Assembly (NCBI GenBank): GCA_002914805.1
Contig: JXTB01000033.1
Span: forward strand, 881,160-945,159
Direction: 5' to 3'
Source of the DNA: Parasponia andersonii
Taxonomy: Eukaryota > Streptophyta > Magnoliopsida > Rosales > Cannabaceae
Length of the DNA stretch: 64,000 nt
The notes under the pieces are model-generated. The model worked only from the letters and a program-made list of their open reading frames with translations. It did not search any database and was not told the DNA's origin. A program made the translations under genes and the position numbers. Shown one piece after another: positions 26,901 to 37,450 of this stretch; positions within the stretch are counted from its first letter, which is position 1, and each line of letters begins with the position of its first letter.

Positions 26901-28274
26901 GTGTTATGAAATAATTACAAACTTAGTTACGTTACAAGCATAACAAGTTTCAAAATTGCAACATGACAATCCAGATAAAACATGTAAAAAACAAAGCAAT
27001 ATTATGAAGAATTTTATACTCCAGTTCTTTGGCAAATGGAATCCAATGGTCCCAGTATTAGGTAACACTTCCCAACCACACAAGAATTTTATATTTCACT
27101 ACTCTAGATTCATCAAGTTTTAACAGCTAATCATTAATTGTGAAAATGGGCATATCTAAAAGCTAAATGGGCTACTTAAGATGGTAAATCGAATCAGATA
27201 TATTCAGGTTTGACCTGAAATGAATTCAAACTTCAATATACTGTAATTCAAAGTTTAGGGTAGCATAAAAAGATATTATTTTCAAGAACCAATATACAGT
27301 ATTTGGCAAATGAGAACCAAAGTCCCAACATTAGGGAACACTTCCCAACCCCACAAGAATATAAATGTAACATCAAGTTTCAATGGCAAGGTTTGGAGAC
27401 TAACGAAAATGAATCGAAAATATTGTCATCCCTTGTTGATTTCGCACATTATGTAAGGATTCCCCCAGAATTCTTGTACAGTCCATTACGGATTATTAAC
27501 ATTGCCTTATAGGCCAAGCCATAAATAAAATACAAAGTAATGCAATTCAAGGTTAGGGTACCACAAAGCTACATTATTTTAACGTAACAATACACTGACC
27601 TGAGGAGTAGTAACAGGGCTATGTCCACAACTCCTACTATTGAAGACAACAACTCTCCATCCCTTGCTTCTGGCTCTAACCAACATATGTCTCACATAAG
27701 AATCCTCACTACCTCCAGTCAAACCAGGCTGCAAATAATATCCATTGGAACTAGTAAAGCATCAATTTTCTTCAACTGGCTTTGATTTTCCTTCTATTTC
27801 TATATATTTTCTCGGCAACCAAACAGGGCATAAAGGAAGGGAAAAAAAGAAGAGAAAAGAAAAGTGACAAACCAGAAGAATGAGAAGAGGAGACTCGGGG
27901 GGCAAGCCGTGGTCATCGCCGGAGACCCAATCGAGGGCTACGGCGCCATTATCATTGGTACGGAGGCACTCGCGGCGGAGCCTGAGGTCGGGGACTGATC
28001 GGAGGAAAGCGGCGAAGATGGTCTCCACGTGGCGGTTCCACCCGACGAGAGGGAACGGGTTGTACGGTCGGGCCAGAGTCTTGAGCGCGGGCAGGAACGA
28101 ACCACGCGCTCCGCCGGCGATCTCGAGCGACGGGTGCGGCGACGGAGGAGGCTCCTGATGGTGGTCCGGCATTGCTCCGGCGTGGTACAGGCGAGGGGCT
28201 TTCTGGAGGAGTGTGAAGTGGGCTACAGGGTTAGTATTATGTGGTGTGGAGCCTAAGAAAAAGGCTCTCGCCAT
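23918..28274 (-). CDS. EMB8-like alpha/beta hydrolase (ABHD1/3-YheT family)
   Basis: A serine hydrolase of the plant embryogenesis-associated EMB8 group, related to ABHD1/ABHD3 and bacterial YheT. Relatives act on esters or lipids, but the substrate here is unknown. Eight coding exons join in phase: 27873-28274, 27600-27728, 26759-26890, 26115-26257, 25943-26040, 25753-25847, 24601-24654 and 23918-24133, all GT-AG, giving 422 aa. The nucleophile elbow GWSLGAN is in exon 3 (probable Ser209). LLCIQAANDPIAP gives the likely acid Asp337, and TPKGGHLGW the likely His366, so the catalytic triad is complete. Other family landmarks are PGLTGGSEDSYVRH and FNSRSCGHSPVTTPQ in exon 2. The ATG at 28274 (context AATCATGGCG) was chosen; further upstream the frame stays open only from a GTG. 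A later ATG at codon 35 is possible. An LTR-like insertion and one N lie in introns. Confidence 0.92.
24800..25400 (-). mobile_element. LTR-like insertion in intron 6 of the EMB8-like gene (candidate)
   Basis: Intron 6 (24655-25752) is the longest in this gene. Read on the minus strand, its middle contains a strong TATA box (CTATAAATAGGCC, about 25116-25128). A leader-like sequence follows, with AATAAACAATGAACAATAAT and CTCTCGGAGTTTTTATC. This resembles the promoter and R region of a Copia or TRIM LTR. I could not locate both TG/CA ends or a target duplication, so borders are rough. It lies in the same orientation as the host gene and does not touch exons. Confidence 0.4.
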
Positions 28275-28944
28275 GATTGGTTGGTTTGGGACTCGATTCT
28301 CGAATCTGGACAGTCTGTCCAGAGGAGGGCCAAAAAAAATAAATAACAAAAAATCTGGACAGTCCACTTTGCTACGTCACGAATATTTTTTGCGCCGTAG
28401 TCAGCAGTAAAATCTCTAGCTGAAGCAACGTTTATTATTATTAGTTATCAAGAAGGAGATGATCACGCGTAAACATAACGTACATACAGTAGGTAATTAA
28501 CAGATTAAAATTATATTTTAAATAAAATTTAGATAAAATTTAATTTATTAATTAAATTATTTTATAGGAGAATTATACTTTATGGTGATATTAGACATTA
28601 TTTGTGTTTTATGGTATTACTTTTATAAAAATCTTAAATACATCAAATTCAACTATATACAAATAAAAACTAATTGTAAAAAAAAAAAAAAAAAACCAAC
28701 CCCTCAAGTTTGCTCAGAAAAACAAAAAAAAATCTTAAATGTTAACTTCTGCAAGAAAAAATACCAAACATTTTAAAATTTAATAAATTTGTAACCTCTA
28801 TTTACATTTTGACCAATTTACCCCCAAAAAATTTCGAATCCATTACGCAGAATAAGTTGTTTTTGCTTCCAAACACTTGAAACATTTGCTAAAACCGTAA
28901 AAGACAAAAAAAAAAACAAATTATAATAAATGATACAGAGAAAC

Positions 28945-29150
28945 TTAAAAGGGCGCTGCAGTTTCTGTAGGCAACGATTTAAAAGGGTCACTCATTGTGT
29001 TTCTCTTCCGTTCAACCTTTGAGGACTAAGAGAGTTCAGCAGCAGGGAGATCCTCCAAGCAAAGGGTGTTGCAGCTTGCCTTAGTCTCCGTCAGGAGAGT
29101 TCAAGGCTGATAACTTCGCTCTATATGCAAGTAAAGGCCGATTTCGTGTT
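28945..29150 (+). other. Exon-like non-coding block
   Basis: From about 28945 to 29150 the base composition shifts to near 50 percent GC between AT-rich flanks. The plus strand includes GCAACGATTTAAAAGGGTC and AGCAGGGAGATCCTCCAAGC, then a possible donor AAG at 29132 followed by GTAAAG-like bases, then a T-rich stretch. There is no long open frame. It may be the 5' leader exon of a lost or distant gene, a non-coding RNA or a pseudogene piece. I do not recognise it. Confidence 0.3.
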
Positions 29151-29347
29151 TCGGTTTCGATTGAATACTCCTTAATTTTTTTTTTTCTTTTTTTGGTTAT
29201 TTATGTGTTTTTTTAATTTTTTTTTTCATTTCTAATGATAATTAGACGACACCCATACTTGTGTGATTGTTGGAGTATATATTAGGGTTTAAACATTAAT
29301 CGTATATGATTTATGGATTTTGAGATTTAGATTACAGCCTAGATATT

Positions 29348-29433
29348 TGATAAAATGCATATGTGATTTTTGGGTTCGGAATAAAAATTGTGATAAAATG
29401 CATATGTGATTTTTGGGTTTGGAATAAAAATTG
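29348..29433. repeat. 43 bp direct tandem duplication
   Basis: 29348-29390 and 29391-29433 are identical except for one C/T difference. They lie inside a larger, degenerate duplication: 29229-29340 resembles 29453-29566 (shared GTGTGATTGTTGG-like and GAGATTTAGATT motifs). Confidence 0.9.
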
Positions 29434-30604
29434 TCATTTTGTGTATTTTTTTTCTTTCTAATTATTAAACACCACCCATTACTCATGTGATTGTTGGGGT
29501 TTCATATTGGTTTGTAAGCATTAGCTGTGTTCAAATCATAGAGTTTGAGATTTAGATTGCAGCAAACCAATTTCAACTCCAAAGTAGGTTACTTCCTAAT
29601 CAATTATACGAGTAAACAATAGATTTTCACTCCATCATCGCCTCAACCTTCGTCTGAGATCACCCCATCTAACAGTGATTGAACCTTTATATATTTTTCA
29701 CTTATGCGTTCTAAGAGGAAGACATAGGGACTCTTTAGTTTCTAACCACGCTATTATTTCATTTATTGTGTTATTCTTCTTCTCTATTTGTTTTTTTTTT
29801 TTATTTTTAGTTTCTTTTGATATATTTTATAATGTTTAGTGATGGGGATATGATATTCCAGGGTGGCTATACGTGTTTATCCAAGGGCAAAATCGTCTTT
29901 TCAAGCATAAATTGATCAAAATAAGGATTAAAGGCACAAATTTTGAGAATTTCAAAATGTGAGAGCATTTTTTTTTTTTTTTGCAGAAATGTAACCACAA
30001 GTTTTTTTTGGCAAAAAAATCAAATTTGAAAGATTTTTTTTTTCTGGCAGTTAACCCTACATTTAATTTCTTTTTAGATCACATAATAATTTTATGAAGA
30101 CCGGTCTATTGCCACTTATATGTTCACTCTCACCACCTTTTTTTTCTAGTAGCTTTTTTATTGCCAAAAGAAACTTCGAACAAAATCACTTTTTAGTACA
30201 TAAATTGTTTCCTGTGTCTTGAGTCTTTTTTACTTTTTTTTGAATAATTTTAATTTTTAAAAAAAGAATTCTTCATACCCCTCTTTTAAACATGAATTGT
30301 ATTGAAGTTATTTAACTCTTAAATCCTAAATTGTTGTGTACGACCTAATTAAATTTATTTTTTATTATTATACAAGAGATATTTGAACCATACGAGTAAA
30401 TGAGATGAAAGATTCAAAAGACAATACTAACAAAACAATGAATGCTTTTTTTTTTTTTTTTCCCTTTTCATTGTATACTATCATCGATATGGTGCGGTTA
30501 TTGTTATAAGACAAACTGAGTACCTTTCACTCTATGGTCTATGCTTTTCCTTTTTCTTTTTTATCAATCTGTGGGCACTTTCCTTTTGCTGTAATAGCTT
30601 TGAG

Positions 30605-30758
30605 TGCCCTTATATATTGTACAATTGCTTAAACTGAGTACCCTTATATATATCACATAAAATATGTCATAATTTTGATATTGCCCTTATATATTGTACA
30701 ATTGCTTAAACTGAGTACCCTTATATATATCACATAAAATATGTCATAATTTTGATAT
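30605..30758. repeat. 77 bp perfect tandem duplication
   Basis: 30605-30681 is repeated exactly at 30682-30758. The identity implies a recent event, or an assembly duplication. Confidence 0.95.
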
Positions 30759-31754
30759 TTTATGACATGATAGTTCACATATTAGATTTAAATTAAGATG
30801 ATTTGTGTATATATTAGACTTTAATGGACTCGCCGACACAAATTACCATCCACTCGTACCAAAAAAATCATATCAAACATTTCTTCCCTCTTTTTGTTTG
30901 GAATTGTGGGTTTGTATATGCTACGCCCTCCGACCTTTTTCCTAATAATGTATCGTTAAAGCCCCCATTATTGTATTGTTTTTCTTTTACCTTCCCAATC
31001 AAATAACTTAGCCACAAGCCCACAATTAAGTTCCCCACTGATAATCAAGCCATTTTGTTGCGGCGCATCACATTTTACACCTGATATTATGCCATTTTGT
31101 TATCGAATGCCACCTAATAAAATACATAAACTAAAGTTACCAACGGTTTTTCTGACTTGTTATTTGTTAACTGCCATTTTTAGCTATTTAACTTCTCTTT
31201 TGCACAGTGGCAAAGGATTGCCATCAAACAAAAGATTTTTCGAAAATAATAAATTAAACAAATGTTAGAAGTAATTGATTGGGTATAATAAGTGATCCTA
31301 TAATTATTTCAACTGGTAAACCGACCATTTTGTAACTGTATTTTGAAAACGATATCTATTATAAAGATGCCAAAAATTCGGCTATTTTTACTATCCTATA
31401 AAACTTTATGTACTGACTTGTACGGTAATTCCTAATTAATTATTTTTTATTAAAAAAAAAACTCATGGACTCCATTATTTATTATTTATTTATTTTTTCC
31501 TCTTTGGCTTCATTCTGATTAAACGGCAGACTGGCAAAGACACCAGTACTGGAACTTGAATAACCGAATTGCAGAACCCATTAGAGAACGACAAAATGGA
31601 TTAATTAATTAGCTAACTAAAACATAATAGCTCTAAACAAAGCTTTTTCCATATATATATATATATTTATTCAGAACCAAAAGAATGATCCGAAAACAGA
31701 ACCAAAGTACCAAACCGACAATGCACTCCCTCTCTCGCCATGGAAGAAGAAGCT

Positions 31755-32258
31755 TCAAGCTCCAATAACAACAGCCTCCTTCCCCTTCTCCTTCTCCTTC
31801 TCCTTCTCCTTCTCTTTCTTCTCCTCCAAGTACTTCTCCTTCTCCTCCTCCGTCATGAACGCCGTCACCGGAAACGACTTCCCGATCCCCATGGGGGTCT
31901 TGAAGTATATCTTCTTCCTCGCCGGATCTTCGACGCTCATCTCCGAGATCGGGACCCACAAGAACACCTGCTTGCTCTTCACTCCCGTCATCCTCTTCAT
32001 CCGGAGCCTCTCCACGTACGCGGTCACCTCCAGGCCGTAGCTCACCCGAGTGTTCGTCTTCTCGAAGAAGTGCTCGTACGGCGCCTTCTGCTTCATCCAC
32101 ACGAATCCGGTCTCCCTGACCCTCCCGCACTCTTCCAGATCCTTCAGCGGAAGAACCCCCTTCGGAAACCCTAGCTCCTCCAGGAGCTCGATCGATTTCT
32201 GGTAACACTCGTCGGCGCCGTACACGATCTCCGCTCCAGCGCGCTCGTCGTCGGCCAT
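31755..32258 (-). CDS. DUF538 family protein with a Lys/Glu-rich tail
   Basis: A single uninterrupted frame of 167 aa, typical of the intronless plant DUF538 genes. Family landmarks are the N-terminal helix ECYQKSIELLEELGFPKGVL, then LPLKDLEECGRVRETGFVW, then YEHFFEKTNTRVSYGLEVTA (residues about 60-80). KQVFLWVPISEM and KIYFKTPMGIGKSFPVTAF lie toward the end. The last 30 or so residues are an alternating Lys/Glu stretch encoded by a CTT/CTC-type repeat (31784-31826 on the plus strand), which may vary in length. No signal peptide is visible, so a cytosolic form is likely. Molecular function of DUF538 is poorly known; some members (SVB-like) affect trichome growth and some are stress-induced. 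Assignment to the family is firm; a function is not given. Confidence 0.93.
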   Translation of the reverse strand: MADDERAGAEIVYGADECYQKSIELLEELGFPKGVLPLKDLEECGRVRETGFVWMKQKAPYEHFFEKTNTRVSYGLEVTAYVERLRMKRMTGVKSKQVFLWVPISEMSVEDPARKKIYFKTPMGIGKSFPVTAFMTEEEKEKYLEEKKEKEKEKEKEKGKEAVVIGA

Positions 32259-32330
32259 TTTTTTCGACTAATTGATGGCTTAATTAATTTTGATGATTGT
32301 TTTTGTGTTGGTGGATTCTGGGAATTTTGG

Positions 32331-32342
32331 GGATTAATAAAG
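32331..32342 (-). promoter_or_regulatory. Possible TATA-like element of the DUF538 gene
   Basis: On the minus strand CTTTATTAATCC lies about 75-85 bases upstream of the DUF538 ATG. It is a weak TATA variant in a locally GC-richer leader, and position is the main support. Confidence 0.25.
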
Positions 32343-35300
32343 GGGGTCGGGGGGAAAGAGTTGTAATTATGGTGGTTGTTGAGCTGAATTGGGGCTCTTG
32401 AAACGGTGGTTCAACTAATGGGGCTGGACACTTGAATGTACGGCAAGTGTCGGTGGTGTGTGATTGAGAAGTGAGAACTTTGATTCGATTTTCCTTTTTC
32501 ACTGGGAAAAAGAAAATGAAATTTTCGTGGAAAGTTGGACGAGGAGTGTCTGGCGTGCACGATTTTACTCGCTATTTTTAATCGGAAAAACTGGAGAATT
32601 GTCTTACAAGAAATTGTTACAAAAAGCTCAACTTATAGACTTTCTTATCTACGATTTGATTTTGTTTAACCTAAAAAAATAATAATAATAATAATTGGAC
32701 TATAGGATCGGTTTTTCTGAAATGGATGCTTTTTCATATGGTTCTCATGATCAAATCTGGTCTTGTTGTTTAGAATCTGAAACTAACGTGAATACATTGT
32801 TGTTTCTTTATCTCATATGCTTAATTCGACCCTAAATTTCTTTTCTTTTTTCTTGTGTTGTTTATAGTATGTGAAACCAAATTTCAGTTTCCCTGACTTG
32901 TTCTTTGCCACATTGTGGCGAGTGGGGCTTGAGCCACTGAACTTTTCTTTTTTTTTTTTTTTTCAATATTTGGGTGTGTGAGTGGTTTTTTTTTGCTAAT
33001 TTTTTTTTTCCTGATTTGACCGCTGATCCATTAGATTTAATAAAGTGTATGAAATAATATACATTTTTAATTTTTTTTTTTTTTTTTACAATAAAAAATA
33101 TGAATGCTAGACTGGTGCCATATATATTTATATATTTAAGAAAACAATTATAACGAAAAAAAATAATAATTAAACTTATAAGCCCCACTCAAAAAATTGT
33201 TAGCTACGGCCCACAAAACATAAATATATAACCAATTTTCATACGTTAGTTTAGATTTTGTTTTTTTTTTGCTCTTTTAAAATAAAGAGAAATTAAGCAC
33301 ATTAGTAATTCCCAAGTTTTGTTTTACGTTTCTAGCTGTTTTTATTTTACTTTTTCAAACATAACAAATTTAGTAATTTTCTTCCAAAAACAATTTTTTT
33401 TTTTAACTCAACCATATAAGTGTGACTAGTTTATATTAGTCTTTAACTTAATGGGTTAGATTTTGTAAACAAAAATCAACCAAATAGAGAAAAATTAGCG
33501 GTATATTTGTAACTTTGTAATAAAAAAAATGCTATTAATGAAAAAAATTTAAGAAAACTGCTAAAAGTGAAAAATAAAACTTGAGAACTGCTACATATGA
33601 AAGAACCCCAAAATTTAATTGATTATCCTTTAAAAAAAATAGCTTAGTAGAAAAAAGGGGTGTAAATTCATATCTGCCAGCCAATGTCACTTCAAGCCTC
33701 AAATTTAACCCAATTTATAAATAAACGTGAAAAAAAAAAATAGAGTAAGTGTCCGAGTTAAAAAGTGGAAACACTTCAACTTAGCTTCATTTTTTCTTCT
33801 ATACTGAACATGTTTGACCCTTCAACTCTAGTGAGTAGTTCTTTGGATTAAAAAAAAATATCAATAATCTTTCAAAGCAAATGATTAACAGAATAAAAAT
33901 ATACATTTATATTAATTTTACTACTTGTTATTGCTATTACGAAAGAAGGAATTTTATTTTATAAATTTTGTTAACAATGTGATAACATATAATCAAATGA
34001 TTTATCAACTGTAGAATACAATTTATTTTTTCATATTAAAAAAGATATCTTCATTTTTCTTTTTAGAGATCTTCAATGATCTTGATAACAAAGCTTTGTT
34101 AACATGCATACAAAGTTCTTAAAGCATGAATTTTTTTTTTTAAAATTACTAGTCCTTAAATAAATGCTAGATATTAATTTTTTTAATTTTTGTTAGTCTA
34201 AACCCCCATCGGTGAAACCGTCACTGCCCTTTGCTTAAGCCCCGAAGGTTATGTCAACTGAAAGTGATGATGATCCATAAGAATTGACTCTATTGGGATT
34301 TAAGAACTCAATATTGATTACCCTTTGCTTAGGAGACTTGATTCCAAAAATCATAACGATTTGAAACTCGGCAAAAATGCGTTATTCTTAGCAAAAATGC
34401 GTTATTCTTAAATCGCTTATTACGTAACCTTTTTTCTCGTGCAAAAGGGTTATTGTTATAAAATGTTCTTTCTATTTCTTTGGGTATTTTTACCTTCTTT
34501 GACATGAGTTCAAGAATATGAGAGGGCTATAAGTGAAAAGCCGAGTAACTTCCTCTTAAGACATTTTTCAACTTCTTAAAATATACGTGTTCATGGGAGA
34601 TGGCCCAATCAGTTGTGTTAGTACAATTTTTCATCTAGGCACCAACGTGTGTTGCATGCGATGCCAAAATGGGATTCACACAGGTTTGATGTGGGCATCC
34701 ACTAACATGGTTAGAGATTATGACCACTATCCAATGACGATTCTTTATTGGGGTGGCATTTGTACGGTGCCTGCCAAACAATTTTCGACGATCAAATTAG
34801 TAGTAGATCCGAAGACAAATCTATGAAAATCAGAAAGAAAATAAAAGTTTGGCAATATTAAGAAACTTATAGAAAATGTGCAGCAACTTACCATACCTCT
34901 TGGAAAGCAATATTATCGTAGTAGGGTTTGGTGGTCACTTTATATGCTCAGCAACACGCCATATGTCCGCATATATCTAGAGACACGTGTTTGCATACTA
35001 CATCTTATAGTTCTTTTACTAAACTTTAGACACGTGTCCTTGTTCATCAATTTCTACCTATATTTGTGAATAGATAGTTATCGTTATTTTAATGGTTATT
35101 TGTGCAATTTTATATCTTTATATTTTACTTATTATTAACATTGATCTTTAAATTTTAAATTTGTTACAAGTATATATCTTGACACAAATTTAGAATATTT
35201 AATTTAGCAAGATAATTTAATAAACTTATTAGTAAATCAATTTTTATATAGTTTATTTTCAATATTTTAACCGATATCTTGATAAATTAAATATTTTAAA

Positions 35301-37450
35301 TTAGTATCAAAGTATAAACTTATAACAATAAATCTAAGATCAATATTAATAATAATTAAAATATAATATATAATTTGAATAAAGTGTCAAAATACAAATT
35401 AATATCGTCCGTTTTTTAAATGATTGAGAAATGTTTGAGCCTCGTAAAAATAAAATAATAAATAAAAAATAATTAGAGACAATGGATGATAAGAAATGGA
35501 TTGTTGATTGTGCTGAAGTTACATGTATTGTCTGACTATTCATTTATAGTAAGGAGAGAGATTAATATCCAAATGATGTCGACTAGGAAAGGACAGAATT
35601 CCCATAAAAATGATTTCAAGACAAAACAATGTCCACCATATTTTAGACATTTTCACGAAATTATCCTTATTTTAAAATCTCTACGTAGATATGAGGTGAT
35701 ATATTATTTTGGAGTATATATGAAATGTCTACAAATATCCGTAATATTTATAGAAATATCTATATAATGTCAAAAATGACTTTGATAAGGTATATAATTT
35801 GAATACGACATGATAACACAATCTAAATCTCACATGTTTAGTTAACATACTTGATACAAAATTGACAAAATTAATTAATCTTTTATAAAGAATATTATAA
35901 AATATTAAATAGAAAATATTTTTAATGAATTTTTTGTAAATAAAATGAAAAATAATGTATTAATGAACAAATTTACTGTAATAAAGTAAAATTAAAGTAA
36001 AAAAATTAAGTAAATAAATAATTATAATATTTAAAAGTATTGTGATATGTGACATTTTTATTAAATATGTAACCTATGGGTAACATGAAACCTGTATTAT
36101 ATAAATGAGTCAACATGAAATACCAGCCTTAGAAATGACCAAGGTTGTCATATTTGTCTCATCTTAATAGGAAAATGACCTTTAAAGTATTACAATGCTA
36201 TTTTTGAGTTAATTGAGATAAGGAAAACTTACTTATTTATTACACGCGTTAAATATGTTGATTCAAAATTAATACTAAAATTAAATATGTCGCTTAAATT
36301 TGTTTATTTCGTATCGTTTTTTAGTATTATAATATGACATTAAAAATTATCAATCCTAAAAAAGAGGTAATCACTGAGATGAAAATAAAATGAAAAAACG
36401 ACAATGATCTCATAGACGACATAGGTCCTGAAACAACAAATATACAAACAACAATAACTTCATAAATTAATTAATTTGCGAAAGAACTAATATAGTATTG
36501 AATTCATTTTTCTCCCAACAAATTATATAGCTCAAATCTCATTTTGGCCTTCTAACAAAAAAGGAAATCTCATCTTGGCTTTGGAATTAAACGTTCTACA
36601 CTTTGCAGCATCATGTTTATGTCTCACTTTGAATAATTTTGTAATAAACGATGACCAAAATGGGAAGAAAAAAGGACAGTTGGGTCTGATACTAAAGTAA
36701 TAGCATAATTCCAATACTAGCTGTAAAATATTTGACATAATTTAACCTTATTTTTAGCTTTAATGATAACCTAATTGAGACTTTTTTTTTTCCCCCTGTG
36801 AAATACTGAAATTTAGCATTGACATAGATGATAAAAATACCGGTTAGAAGTGCTTTGATTATGATATGGATAATAAAATGCGCATTAAAAATGGTATGAG
36901 TCCCAATTTGGTGCCTTAAACTTTACGTGAATTATTATTATTTTTTCTCAATTTCTTGTATAAAACGTCTGAGAGGACAAAAGCATTTATTATTCAAACT
37001 GAGAGGACAAAAACATTTATACATTTATATATATATATATATATATTATATATTTCATGATAGCTAAACGTGACACTTAAACATTACAAATCAAAATAAG
37101 GAAAACATAGTCCATCGATCAAGTATGTGACATACTGACATTTTAATAGTCGCGAACCAGAATGGAACTAGTACTTACCCCCAAAATTTTGAGTAATTGA
37201 AGCAGTGATTAATGCATTAAAGATGAGATAATTAAATTCCTAAAAGAATAAACGTTACACTTTAATTCTGGGACTTTATTTATTTATTTTAAAAAAGAAA
37301 GAAGGAAAAAAGGAAAAGGCATTTCGTGATTGCTTCATTTGATATAATACACATTTTCTGTTAGAAAAGACAGATCTCAGTTCCTCTCACCTCACCGGTC
37401 GTCGGGTGGAACCAACCCGCTCCGCAATCCAGACCTAAACTTCTGCAACA
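32343..37450. other. Intergenic region between DUF538 and HLB1
   Basis: The flanking genes are divergent, so both promoters should lie here. No gene is recognised. A 20 bp direct repeat (GCAAAAATGCGTTATTCTTA) sits at about 34373-34411. An open frame of 79 codons at 34587-34826 in locally balanced DNA has no recognisable domain. An AT tract lies at 37027-37047. The remainder is AT-rich with poly-A/T. Confidence 0.65.
37342..37348 (+). promoter_or_regulatory. Possible TATA box of HLB1
   Basis: GATATAATAC about 105 bases upstream of the HLB1 ATG precedes a GC-richer leader. Position fits, but the motif is common in this AT-rich DNA. Confidence 0.3.

Larger units (their letters stand above)
28275..31754. 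other. Intergenic region between the EMB8-like and DUF538 genes
   Basis: No protein gene is recognised. A compact, GC-richer block of about 200 bp at 28945-29150 looks like an untranslated exon. Tandem duplications occur at 29229-29566 and 30605-30758. The rest is AT-rich with poly-T runs. The first bases next to 28274 include the 5' UTR of the hydrolase gene, with a short repeated CTGGACAGT motif at 28306-28362. Confidence 0.65.

Noticed and set aside
28275-28367. N-terminal extension of the EMB8-like protein upstream of 28274
   Set aside because: The frame is open but begins with GTG, and the DNA is AT-rich leader with small repeats. The ATG at 28274 has a good plant context.
27880-28410. 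Plus-strand frames opposite EMB8-like exon 1
   Set aside because: Arg-rich antisense translations of a GC-rich exon with no recognisable domain.
31740-32208. Overlapping frames on both strands of the DUF538 gene
   Set aside because: Leu-rich or Glu/Gly-rich translations come from the CTT/CTC repeat in other frames. Only the 167-codon frame matches DUF538.
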